Position numbers and translations under genes: made by a program. Of a stretch of DNA of 24,266 nt, positions 16,323 through 23,219 are shown in pieces. The notes under the pieces were generated by a model, which searched no databases, was not told the origin of the DNA, and saw nothing but the letters and a program-made list of their open reading frames with translations. Each line of letters starts with the position of its first letter. Positions within the stretch are counted from its first letter, which is position 1. Where the stretch lies: positions 1 through 24,266 of the forward strand of contig CAZCBJ010000038.1 in NCBI GenBank assembly GCA_964496705.1. Reading direction: 5' to 3'. This DNA is from CAZCBJ01 sp964496705. GTDB lineage: Bacteria; Chloroflexota; Anaerolineae; Anaerolineales; Anaerolineaceae.

Positions 16323-16838
16323 TTATCGAATGATGGTCAGTCCCCTCCGCTCCAGTTTTCTATAACCGGCAGTCTTGATGCTGATCAAACCCTTTATGTT
16401 CAACTCTTTCAAATTGGTTAGGGCGTTCAAAGGTTTCAAAGCGTTTTCGGTGAGTCGATTGCAATAACTTATGTCAAGATGAGTTAAGCGGGGTAGGCGT
16501 TTCAGGTGAGATAAGCCAATATTGGTTATATCACATGAGCTCAAATTAAGAATGGATAGCTGTTTTAAGGCAGTCAAGAATTCCAGCCCTCTATCCGTCA
16601 CTTTCCGGTTTTCAGCCAGGTCCAGGCCAATGACGGCCCTTATTTCGAGTAAATCATTGATCAGGCTGCGCAAATCCATGTCATCAATTTGGCGGGCTCG
16701 AACCAATGCCTGGTGACCTACGGGCAGTGTGAAAAAGCCCGGTCCGCGGTCCTGCTCGATCCAATCCCCTTTGATTTCGTTCGCGTCGCGAGTGAATACG
16801 ACAATGGGCAGAGCAGATGAAAAATGTGCGTTACTCAT
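16323..16838 (-). CDS. Leucine-rich-repeat protein
   Basis: A 171-aa protein from the ATG at 16838, which overlaps the TGA of the upstream deacetylase gene (ATGA). An open frame to 16886 exists but lies inside that gene. The N-terminal ~75 residues are unassigned. From about residue 80 there are four leucine-rich repeats with the pattern L-x-x-L-x-x-L-x-L-x-x-C/N, for example ALKQLSILNLSSCDITNIGL and LPRLTHLDISYCNRLTENAL, resembling the cysteine-containing LRR subfamily. There is no signal peptide or membrane helix. LRRs bind proteins or ligands. It ends 10 bp before the nSTAND gene, so the two are very likely co-translated; a sensor or adaptor role for that NTPase is inference. Confidence 0.75.
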   Translation of the reverse strand: MSNAHFSSALPIVVFTRDANEIKGDWIEQDRGPGFFTLPVGHQALVRARQIDDMDLRSLINDLLEIRAVIGLDLAENRKVTDRGLEFLTALKQLSILNLSSCDITNIGLSHLKRLPRLTHLDISYCNRLTENALKPLNALTNLKELNIKGLISIKTAGYRKLERRGLTIIR

Positions 16839-17602
16839 GTGCGCGCTTGTATATAGGCGGCGATTTCCATCACCGGCGCAATCCACACAATATCTTTTCG
16901 CCGGTTGAGATGCTCCACAAGCTCAAGAAAATCTGTATCTCCGATAGGCAAATGACCTTCATGAATCCCATGAATGGTAAAGATCCCCCACAATCCAAGC
17001 GCAAGCGCTTGTTCCACCAGGCCCACCATGAATGCACCCGGTTGCCGTTCAACTGCCCAAGATGAAAGGTAATGGAGGTCACAGTACTCCGGGTCGTTCG
17101 CCAATTCGCCACGCAACTCGCCCCGCCCTCGCCCGGCGATATGATTGCGGGCAACGACTGGGACATAACTCTGTTTATTCATCCCCCTGCCGACAGAGCT
17201 TTCGTAACAAGGATAAGCAAAGGAATTCAGACCCTGATCCGGATAGGCACTTTCTATTCTCCGTTTACTCTCCAGGATGTCCTGTTCCATCCTTTCCAGT
17301 GTCCAGAAAAGATGGTTTTTGCCTTCCAGCCATGCGGCGTGAATATTTAAGGAGCAGGGGTGGAGGATGGTGTGGCTGCCAATCTCATGACCGGCTTGCC
17401 GCACCATCCGCCACCTTTCCAGATATTCTTCCCAAGTGTCCGGGTAGCTGGCGTCCTCCTGGCGGCAACGCGGGTTAAGATAGAAGGTACCGCGGATGGC
17501 GTATGAATTCAACACCGGAACTGCAAAATGGTATTGCGAATCGTCCCCGTCATCAAATGTTAGCGAGATTGCTGCCTGGTAAGGAGTGGGCCAGAAACTC
17601 AT
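16835..17602 (-). CDS. Polysaccharide deacetylase (NodB-homology) family protein
   Basis: A 255-aa carbohydrate esterase 4-like protein. Motif 1 is SLTFDDGDD (Asp17, Asp18), the metal pair is in GSHTILHP (His77, His81), motif 3 is FAYPCY, and a late histidine motif is FTIHGIHEGH. CE4 enzymes remove N- or O-acetyl groups from polysaccharides such as chitin, peptidoglycan or xylan. No signal peptide is visible, so it may act inside the cell or on a small substrate. I use the ATG at 17602, two bases after the stop of the TIM-barrel gene, over a TTG at 17608. The stop overlaps the LRR start. The substrate is unknown. Confidence 0.88.
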   Translation of the reverse strand: MSFWPTPYQAAISLTFDDGDDSQYHFAVPVLNSYAIRGTFYLNPRCRQEDASYPDTWEEYLERWRMVRQAGHEIGSHTILHPCSLNIHAAWLEGKNHLFWTLERMEQDILESKRRIESAYPDQGLNSFAYPCYESSVGRGMNKQSYVPVVARNHIAGRGRGELRGELANDPEYCDLHYLSSWAVERQPGAFMVGLVEQALALGLWGIFTIHGIHEGHLPIGDTDFLELVEHLNRRKDIVWIAPVMEIAAYIQART

Positions 17603-17604
17603 TG

Positions 17605-18438
17605 TCAATCCAACGATTTCTTACTGCGAGTTTTCTGTAATCGATGGTCTGGGATGCGTTTCTCCAGGAAAGTGATGGAAAGGTCGATCACCTCCTGGGC
17701 TTCTTCAGGCGTGGTGGTGCCAATGGTGACCATGTCCTGGTCGCGGATGGTATTCCAAACAAATGCCAGCCCGACCGGAGGGAGCAAGCGCCCTGCAGCC
17801 AGAGGTTTGATGGTCATCACCGGTCGCTTGGCGTTGGTGATAATTCGCATCGCCCAATCCACTTCAATGGTCATCATAAAACCGATGGCATTGTATATCT
17901 GGATATAAGTTTCGATATCCACATCGGTTTTATCGGCGACCACCACCGTTTCGGGCAGGTGGGTGGATACACCCGGGATCATGCCTCGCTCGCGCGCCAT
18001 TTGCGAATATTTATTCATATCGCGAATGACATTGTGCAGGCGGTCCAATAATGAATCGGTCACCATCTGATGGGGGAAGCAGAATTCAGCGCCAAATTCC
18101 TGGCATTGATCATAAACACGTTCGGGCTCCAATTCAGCCGGTCCACCAGGCAAAAGGTTAAACCAGGGGGTCAAGATCAGATGCGCCTTGCGGCCGGTGC
18201 GTTGTTCGGCTTCTCGAACCGCGTCGCGCAGCAAGGGATGGGGAGGGCCCATGACGGTGTCAATTCCGTGTTTGAAAAATACGGTCATGGTGTTGGCCAG
18301 GTTGTCGGGAGTCTGATAGGTCTGGATGAACTTATCCTTAGCCAGGCTGGTATGAGAATAGCCCAGGAACCAGTTTGAGCCGATGATCATTCGCGAAAGG
18401 GATACTCCTCCAACAATGGTGCGCGGAAATTCTTTCAC
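17605..18438 (-). CDS. TIM-barrel-like protein of unknown function (aldo/keto-reductase-like pieces)
   Basis: A 277-aa protein when started at the GTG at 18438 (reading VKEFPRTIVGGVSLSRMIIG). The order of strands and the segments MIIGSNWFLGYSH near the start and RPVMTIKPLAAGRL with VTIGTTTPEEAQEVIDL near the end resemble aldo/keto-reductase-like barrels, but I see no certain catalytic tetrad. The frame is open to an ATG at 18480, but that codon lies upstream of the likely -10 box, while GGAGG at 18447-18443 sits four bases before the GTG. It heads a minus-strand unit with the deacetylase, LRR and nSTAND genes. An enzyme of sugar metabolism is plausible from context; function is not established. 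Confidence 0.65.
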   Translation of the reverse strand: MKEFPRTIVGGVSLSRMIIGSNWFLGYSHTSLAKDKFIQTYQTPDNLANTMTVFFKHGIDTVMGPPHPLLRDAVREAEQRTGRKAHLILTPWFNLLPGGPAELEPERVYDQCQEFGAEFCFPHQMVTDSLLDRLHNVIRDMNKYSQMARERGMIPGVSTHLPETVVVADKTDVDIETYIQIYNAIGFMMTIEVDWAMRIITNAKRPVMTIKPLAAGRLLPPVGLAFVWNTIRDQDMVTIGTTTPEEAQEVIDLSITFLEKRIPDHRLQKTRSKKSLD

Positions 18439-18442
18439 ATTG

Positions 18443-18475
18443 CCTCCTATCATATTTAGTAATGGATGTATTATA
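18443..18475 (-). promoter_or_regulatory. Promoter -10 and ribosome site deciding the start of the TIM-barrel gene
   Basis: TATAAT at 18475-18470 on the minus strand predicts a transcript starting near 18463. GGAGG at 18447-18443 then precedes GTG 18438 by four bases. Together they exclude the upstream ATG at 18480 as start. The -35 region is T-rich and not consensus. Confidence 0.5.
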
Positions 18476-18537
18476 CTCAAAGTCTCTTGATGGAAAAAAG
18501 TTTTTTTGGAAATTTCCCAGAGAAGAGAAGCCTGTAC

Positions 18538-18543
18538 TATAAT
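18538..18543 (+). promoter_or_regulatory. -10 box of the Gfo/Idh gene
   Basis: TATAAT on the plus strand, 32 bp before the ATG at 18576. The -35 is not obvious. It lies back to back with the minus-strand promoter at 18470-18475, so the 137-bp gap 18439-18575 is a divergent control region. Confidence 0.5.
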
Positions 18544-18575
18544 CAGGCAGTAGTTATGATCCCAATTTCGTTGTA

Positions 18576-19586
18576 ATGGATGAGATGATGACCCAATTAA
18601 TCCGCACTGCCATCATTGGTGCAGGTGGAATGGCTCGCCACCATATCCGCCAGATGCTCAACATGAACGATACTACTCGCATCGATGTATTGTGCGAGCC
18701 GTCAGATCATCAATACGAGCAAAGCAGCCGGTTGTTTCTTGAGGCCGGGCTCAATCCTCCGCCCAATGAGCCGCAGCTGAAGAAATTATTACAGACATAC
18801 CCCTTGGAAGCGGCATTTATAATCACCCCGCATGCCTGCCACCACGATCAGACCAAAGCTTGCCTGGAGGCAGGTCTGGATGTGCTGCTGGAAAAACCGA
18901 TGGTGATGAATGCTGCCGAAGCGCTCAGTTTGATGCAGGTGCGCGATCTGACGGGAAAATTACTGGTGGTCGCTTTTCCGGGCAGCCTGTCTCCCCAAAT
19001 TCGCAAAGCCGACAACCTGTTGCGCAGCGGTGAGTTGGGCAAGATCATTTCGATCAGTGCAACCGTCTGGCAGAATTGGGGACCTGGGACGGTTGGCACC
19101 TGGCGGCAAGTTCCCGAAATCGCCGGGGGTGGTTTTCTGTTTGACACCGGTGCGCACATGCTCAATACGGTGGTTGATCTGGCGGGAGAGGAATTTGACG
19201 AGGTGGCAGCATTTCTCGATAGCCCTGGCCGTCCGGTCGAAACGCTCGGGGCAGTGATTGGGCGTTTGAAATCTGGAGCCCTGGTCAGCCTGCATGCCTG
19301 TGGAGAGGCGATTCCCTCGTGTAATTCAGATGTTCATGTCTTCTGTGAAAAAGCCATCTTGCGTACAGGGATCTGGGGCGAAACCCTCAGCATGCAGCGG
19401 ATTGGCAAACGCCGGGCGGTTAAAGTTCAGGTGTCCCCATCCATGGGTGTGTGGGAGCAATTTATGGCGGTGCGTGAGGGCAGGATGACCAATCCGTGCC
19501 CTCCAGAAGTTGGTTTACGCATGGCGCGTTTATACGATGCCATCCAGGCATCCGCCGCCCGTGACGGACAGCCGGTCAAGTGTTAA
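18576..19586 (+). CDS. Gfo/Idh/MocA family NAD(P)-dependent oxidoreductase
   Basis: A 336-aa dehydrogenase. The Rossmann dinucleotide motif is AIIGAGGMA (residues 12-20), the conserved EKP is at 106-108, and the substrate-domain motif GGGFLFDTGAHMLN is at 184-197 with Asp190 and His194 as likely catalytic residues. Members oxidise sugars, inositols or sugar derivatives at C1 or C3 using NAD(P). The exact substrate cannot be named. Starts at 18576, 18585 or 18588 are possible; none has a strong ribosome site. It is followed after 60 bp by a ThuA-like gene, a frequent partner of Gfo/Idh enzymes in trehalose and other disaccharide pathways. Confidence 0.9.
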   Translation: MDEMMTQLIRTAIIGAGGMARHHIRQMLNMNDTTRIDVLCEPSDHQYEQSSRLFLEAGLNPPPNEPQLKKLLQTYPLEAAFIITPHACHHDQTKACLEAGLDVLLEKPMVMNAAEALSLMQVRDLTGKLLVVAFPGSLSPQIRKADNLLRSGELGKIISISATVWQNWGPGTVGTWRQVPEIAGGGFLFDTGAHMLNTVVDLAGEEFDEVAAFLDSPGRPVETLGAVIGRLKSGALVSLHACGEAIPSCNSDVHVFCEKAILRTGIWGETLSMQRIGKRRAVKVQVSPSMGVWEQFMAVREGRMTNPCPPEVGLRMARLYDAIQASAARDGQPVKC

Positions 19587-19646
19587 AACCGATGTGAAAA
19601 ACCATCGGATCCAACCCAATTCATCGAATAGGAGTGTAATAAGAAT

Positions 19647-20378
19647 ATGGTATCCCTTCCCCGCGTGACTTTCTGGAATGAGTTTCGGCATGAGAAAAGC
19701 CATAAAGAAGTGCAAGATGTGTATCCGCAAGGACTGCATGCGCCGATCATCCAGTATCTGCAAGCTCAAGGCATTCAAGCCGTTGCGGCGACACTGGATG
19801 AGCCGGAGCATGGATTAACAGAAGCTCGATTAGATCAGACCGATGTGCTGCTCTGGTGGGGTCATATGGCGCATGGCGAAGTACAGGACGAAATTGTTGA
19901 ACGGGTCTACCAGCGCGTACTGAAAGGCATGGGTCTCATCCTGTTGCATTCTGCGCATTTCTCAAAAATTTTTGTGAAACTAATGGGCTCGTGCTGCAAC
20001 CTGAAGTGGCGCGAAGCCGGTGAGGTGGAGCGCCTGTGGGTGGTGAATCCCGCTCATCCCATCGTTGAGGGGATCGGCGAATACATCGAGCTGGAACATG
20101 AGGAGATGTACGGGGAATTGTTCGATATCCCCCAGCCGGATGAACTGGTGTTCATCTCCTGGTTCGAGGGCGGAGAGGTGTTCCGCAGCGGCTGCTGTTA
20201 CACACGGCAGGCGGGGAAAGTATTTTACTTCCGCCCTGGTCACGAAACCTACCGAACCTATTATCATCCTGAGATTCAGAAGGTGATCTATAACGCTGTT
20301 CGCTGGGCTGCCCCGGTTAATCGCCCCGAAGTCAGTTTTGGACACTGTCCTGAGCCGATTGTGCCATTTAAAAAATAA
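19647..20378 (+). CDS. ThuA-like protein (trehalose utilisation family)
   Basis: A 243-aa protein of the ThuA / glutamine-amidotransferase-like fold. Visible family features are the N-terminal strand and loop VTFWNEFRHEKSHKEVQDVYP, the central LLWWGHMAHGEV, the strand-turn-helix LILLHSAHFSK, and the end GKVFYFRPGHE. ThuA of rhizobia takes part in trehalose breakdown together with a Gfo/Idh-type partner (ThuB); recent work on the family points to keto-disaccharide processing. AGGAG lies 12 bases before the ATG, a long spacing. It is the last gene of the unit and ends in a hairpin that begins at its stop codon. Confidence 0.88.
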   Translation: MVSLPRVTFWNEFRHEKSHKEVQDVYPQGLHAPIIQYLQAQGIQAVAATLDEPEHGLTEARLDQTDVLLWWGHMAHGEVQDEIVERVYQRVLKGMGLILLHSAHFSKIFVKLMGSCCNLKWREAGEVERLWVVNPAHPIVEGIGEYIELEHEEMYGELFDIPQPDELVFISWFEGGEVFRSGCCYTRQAGKVFYFRPGHETYRTYYHPEIQKVIYNAVRWAAPVNRPEVSFGHCPEPIVPFKK

Positions 20379-20402
20379 TCCTGGCATGTATTTTGCCAGG
20401 AT
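20378..20402 (+). terminator. First hairpin after the ThuA gene
   Basis: ATCCTGGCA (20378-20386) pairs perfectly with TGCCAGGAT (20394-20402) around a 7-base loop; the arm starts in the TAA stop codon. No T-run follows, so it may protect the 3' end of the message or act together with the next hairpin. Confidence 0.6.
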
Positions 20403-20411
20403 AAGAAAAAG

Positions 20412-20446
20412 CAACTGACAGGCTAAATGCCTGTCAGTTGTGTTTT
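20412..20446. terminator. Bidirectional intrinsic terminator
   Basis: A perfect 12-bp stem, CAACTGACAGGC (20412-20423) and GCCTGTCAGTTG (20429-20440) with loop TAAAT. It is followed by TGTTTT on the plus strand and by GCTTTTTCTTAT on the minus strand. It sits between the convergent ThuA gene and the 63-aa gene. Confidence 0.85.
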
Positions 20447-20448
20447 GG

Positions 20449-20640
20449 CTATCCACCCGTGGAAGTGCGATCTTCCATCAGGATTTCGACAGTTTCTTCG
20501 TCAATATGCAAACGAAATACGTGGCCTTCTGTTTTCAACTCGACAATATCTATTCCTTCATCCCCGGGTTGGAGAGAAGCGGAGTGACCGGGATCGGTCT
20601 TGGTGTGCATGTCTTCGGTGTAAGAAAATCTGCTACCCAT
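20449..20640 (-). CDS. 63-aa orphan protein, unknown
   Basis: A small acidic protein I do not recognise. It has a polar N-terminus with SYTEDMHTKTDPGHS, then a likely beta-rich core (IDIVELKTEGHVFRLHIDEETVEILME) and a short DRTSTGG tail. It has no cysteine, signal peptide or membrane helix. Three independent signals support it as a gene: a consensus promoter at 20681-20709, GAGGTG seven bases before the ATG, and a strong hairpin terminator directly downstream. Two plus-strand open frames over the same region (20427-20687 and 20440-20682) lack these signals and start inside or at the terminator. Function is unknown. Confidence 0.75.
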   Translation of the reverse strand: MGSRFSYTEDMHTKTDPGHSASLQPGDEGIDIVELKTEGHVFRLHIDEETVEILMEDRTSTGG

Positions 20641-20680
20641 TGTTCACCTCGCATAATAACGTACTTAATTTTCAAAAAAT

Positions 20681-20709
20681 AATATAGCAGGGCAGAATAG
20701 CTGTGTCAA
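20681..20709 (-). promoter_or_regulatory. Strong promoter of the 63-aa gene
   Basis: On the minus strand: TTGACA (20709-20704), a 17-bp spacer, then TATATT (20686-20681) preceded by TGC (extended -10). The predicted start near 20674 gives a leader of about 34 bases before the ATG at 20640. The remainder of the gap to hypE (20710-20768) shows no clear hairpin. Confidence 0.8.
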
Positions 20710-20768
20710 GCCGTTTGTCCCGAAAAATGGGCGGGTTTCTCCAAAAAACGGGAAGAGTTATGCCAGTA

Positions 20769-21848
20769 TTAACAAATACGTGGGAGCATTTCCCCGGAGA
20801 GCATGTCCAGGATACGGGTGGAACCGATGGTTGTGCGCAGGAGCACCTGACCTGATCTTTCGCTTTTCACTTCACCGATCCAGGCAGCGTCCTGTCCATA
20901 CGGATGTGCATGTAATATATCCAGCGCTTGATTCAACCTTTCCGATGGGAGCACGATGACCACTTTACCTTCATTTGCCACATAAAAGGGGTCAAAGCCG
21001 AGTATTTCACAGGCGGAGCGGATGGGGGTGTGAATCGGGACCGACTTTTCGTCGATCATGATCTCCACCCCGGAATGCCGTGCGATTTCATTCAAGGTGG
21101 TAGCCAGCCCGCCGCGCGTGGGATCGCGCAGAACGTGCACATCTGGAACAGCAGCCAGCAAAGTGTTGATCATCCCGTTCAAAGGCGCCACATCTGAATG
21201 AGCATCCATCACCAAACCCAACTCACCGCGAGCAGATAGGACCGCGATGCCGTGATCAGCCAGGCTGCCAGACAAAATGACTGCATCACCCGGTCGGGCA
21301 TTTGCCCCGTGGATTTCGACATCATCCGGCAGCCAGCCAATGCCGGTCGTGCTGATGAACAAGCCATCCCCTTTCCCTCTTTCGACCACCTTGGTGTCCC
21401 CGGCGACAAAGATGACCTGCGCCTCATGGGCTGCTGACTGCATCGAGTTCGCGATTCGTTGGAGGATTTCCACCGGCAAGCCTTCTTCCAGGATAAAGCT
21501 GGCGGTCAAAAAGAGCGGATGCGCTCCTGACATGCTCACATCGTTGACCGTTCCGCACACGGCCAGCCTGCCGATGTCTCCCCCGGGGAAAAACAAAGGC
21601 GAGACAATATGCGCATCGGTGCTGACCACCAATTTTCCCGGTTTAGGGTCGCGATCTGGAAAACCCAGGCGAGCAAAATCGTTGCCAGCTTCCAGTTCGG
21701 CGCTCTTCAACGCGGGTAAAAAGACGCGCTGAATGAGGTCGTGAGTCATCCTTCCACCGCTGCCGTGACCAAGCACAATCTGTTGGTCATGGCGCAAAGG
21801 CAAAGGGCAGACCGGGCCTTCGAAACCTGGGGGCATGGGATTGGTCAT
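20769..21848 (-). CDS. hypE: HypE, carbamoyl-to-cyanide dehydratase for [NiFe] hydrogenase
   Basis: A 359-aa PurM-like protein from the ATG at 21848. HypE receives a carbamoyl group from HypF on its C-terminal cysteine and dehydrates it with ATP to thiocyanate, the source of the CN ligands. The protein ends in PRIC, the required terminal cysteine. Other visible motifs are LGHGSGGRMTHDLI at the N-terminus, STDAHIVSPLFFPGGDIG, the VNDVSMSGAHP loop, and RDPTRGGLATTLNEIA. The open frame reaches 21923 but would overlap hypD; the 21848 start leaves a 13-bp gap. Its ribosome site is weak, so coupling to hypD is likely. It is the last gene of the hyp unit. Confidence 0.96.
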   Translation of the reverse strand: MTNPMPPGFEGPVCPLPLRHDQQIVLGHGSGGRMTHDLIQRVFLPALKSAELEAGNDFARLGFPDRDPKPGKLVVSTDAHIVSPLFFPGGDIGRLAVCGTVNDVSMSGAHPLFLTASFILEEGLPVEILQRIANSMQSAAHEAQVIFVAGDTKVVERGKGDGLFISTTGIGWLPDDVEIHGANARPGDAVILSGSLADHGIAVLSARGELGLVMDAHSDVAPLNGMINTLLAAVPDVHVLRDPTRGGLATTLNEIARHSGVEIMIDEKSVPIHTPIRSACEILGFDPFYVANEGKVVIVLPSERLNQALDILHAHPYGQDAAWIGEVKSERSGQVLLRTTIGSTRILDMLSGEMLPRIC

Positions 21849-21861
21849 GGAGGCTGTGATC

Positions 21862-22944
21862 TCACTTTCGTTGATAGCGATAATAAGCGGCGCAGGTGCC
21901 TTCAGAGGATACCATGGTCGCACCTAATGGGTTTTCTGGCGTGCAAAGCGTCCCAAAGACAGAACATTGCGGAGGTTTTTTGCGTCCTTGTAGGATCTCA
22001 CCGGAGATGCAAATGCTGGATTCTTGGGTTTGGATGTGGCTGACTTGAAATCTTTTCTCGGCGTCATATTCGGCGAATTCGTCTTTCAATTGCCAACCGC
22101 TCTGCGGAATCAGACCAATCCCGCGCCAGTTGCGGTTGCAGGATTGGTACACCTGGCTGATCATCGCCTGGGCTGCGCGGTTACCTTCCAGAGTCACCAC
22201 ACGGGCATAAGCGTTTTGAACGCCATATTGGTCCTTTTCCAACTGCTCAACTGTCATCAGCAATCCCTGAACCAGATCCAACGGCTCAAAACCGGTCACC
22301 GTAATGGGGATGCGGTATTGATTGGCAATGGGAATGTATTGCCAGTAGCCCATCACAGCGCAGACGTGCCCAGCCGCGAGAAAGCCTTGCACCCGATTGC
22401 CTTGAGCGCCCAGAATGGCGTGCAGGGCGGGCGGGACGCACACCTGAGAAACAAGCAGGCTAAAATTTTTCAATCCCAACAATCTCGCCTGTAGAAGGCT
22501 GCTCAGGTTGGCGGGCGCGGTGGTTTCAAAGCCAATGGCGAAAAAAACCACTTCTTGATCGGGATTTTGCTGGGCGATTTTCACCGCGTCTAAAGGTGAA
22601 TATACCACCCTGACTTGCCCGCCGTTGGCGCGCACAGTGAACAGATCGCCCTGCGAACCAGGTACGCGCAACATGTCGCCGTACGAGGTGAAGATGACCC
22701 CGGGGAGGGCAGCGATTGCCAACGCCCGGTCAATCAATTCCAACGATGTGACGCACACCGGACAACCGGGCCCGTGAACCAGCTCGATCTGTTCGGGGAG
22801 CAGTTGATCCAGGCCGTAGTGCATGATGGCATGCGTCTGTCCGCCGCAAATTTCCATGATGGTCCATTTGCGGGTGGTCAGGCGGCGCAGTCTTTCCAGA
22901 CCGGCTTTGACCAATTCGGCGTTGCGGAAATCACGCGTGAACAT
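21862..22944 (-). CDS. hypD: HypD, Fe(CN)2CO assembly Fe-S protein
   Basis: A 360-aa scaffold that with HypC assembles the Fe(CN)2CO unit. The key N-terminal motif CGGQTH is at Cys33-His38, and the second, GPGCPVC, carries Cys61 and Cys64; these match the catalytic cysteines of E. coli HypD. YGDMLRVPGS, IGFETTAP, GFEPLD and RGIGLIPQSG are also conserved. The C-terminal [4Fe-4S] ligands are Cys312, Cys327, Cys334 and Cys351. Its ATG overlaps the hypC TAA by one base (TAATG), so translation is coupled. Length is normal for the family. Confidence 0.97.
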   Translation of the reverse strand: MFTRDFRNAELVKAGLERLRRLTTRKWTIMEICGGQTHAIMHYGLDQLLPEQIELVHGPGCPVCVTSLELIDRALAIAALPGVIFTSYGDMLRVPGSQGDLFTVRANGGQVRVVYSPLDAVKIAQQNPDQEVVFFAIGFETTAPANLSSLLQARLLGLKNFSLLVSQVCVPPALHAILGAQGNRVQGFLAAGHVCAVMGYWQYIPIANQYRIPITVTGFEPLDLVQGLLMTVEQLEKDQYGVQNAYARVVTLEGNRAAQAMISQVYQSCNRNWRGIGLIPQSGWQLKDEFAEYDAEKRFQVSHIQTQESSICISGEILQGRKKPPQCSVFGTLCTPENPLGATMVSSEGTCAAYYRYQRK

Positions 22945-23192
22945 TAGATTTCAAAGTTGTCATCATTGAACTCGGCTAACTCGCGCAGTGTGTCCAGCGT
23001 TGCTTTTGCTTCTTCTTCGCTAAGAATACTGAGAGCGAAGCCCGCGTGAACGATGGTGTAGTCGCCCAATTTGGCGTCCGGCAACGCACCGAGGCAAACC
23101 TCGCGCATCACACCGCCGAAATCAACTTTCGCCATGCGCAGTCCGGTTGTTTCGATAATTTCGATAATTTTGCCAGGCACTCCCAAACACAT
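22944..23192 (-). CDS. hypC: HypC, hydrogenase maturation chaperone
   Basis: An 82-aa OB-fold chaperone starting MCLGVPGK. Cys2 is the residue that binds the iron precursor and HypD or the hydrogenase large subunit. The family block GDYTIVHAGFALSIL is present. GAGAGG precedes the ATG. It lies 27 bp after hypF and overlaps hypD by one base. Confidence 0.97.
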   Translation of the reverse strand: MCLGVPGKIIEIIETTGLRMAKVDFGGVMREVCLGALPDAKLGDYTIVHAGFALSILSEEEAKATLDTLRELAEFNDDNFEI

Positions 23193-23219
23193 GCAACCTC
23201 TCTTTTTTCCTCGTGGTAT

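Noticed and set aside
18439..18480. ATG 18480 start of the TIM-barrel protein
   Set aside because: The codon lies upstream of the likely -10 box at 18475-18470. GTG 18438 follows GGAGG.
20427..20687. Plus-strand open frames (86 and 80 aa) opposite the 63-aa gene
   Set aside because: They begin in or just at the terminator stem and lack a promoter and ribosome site, whereas the minus-strand gene has all three signals.
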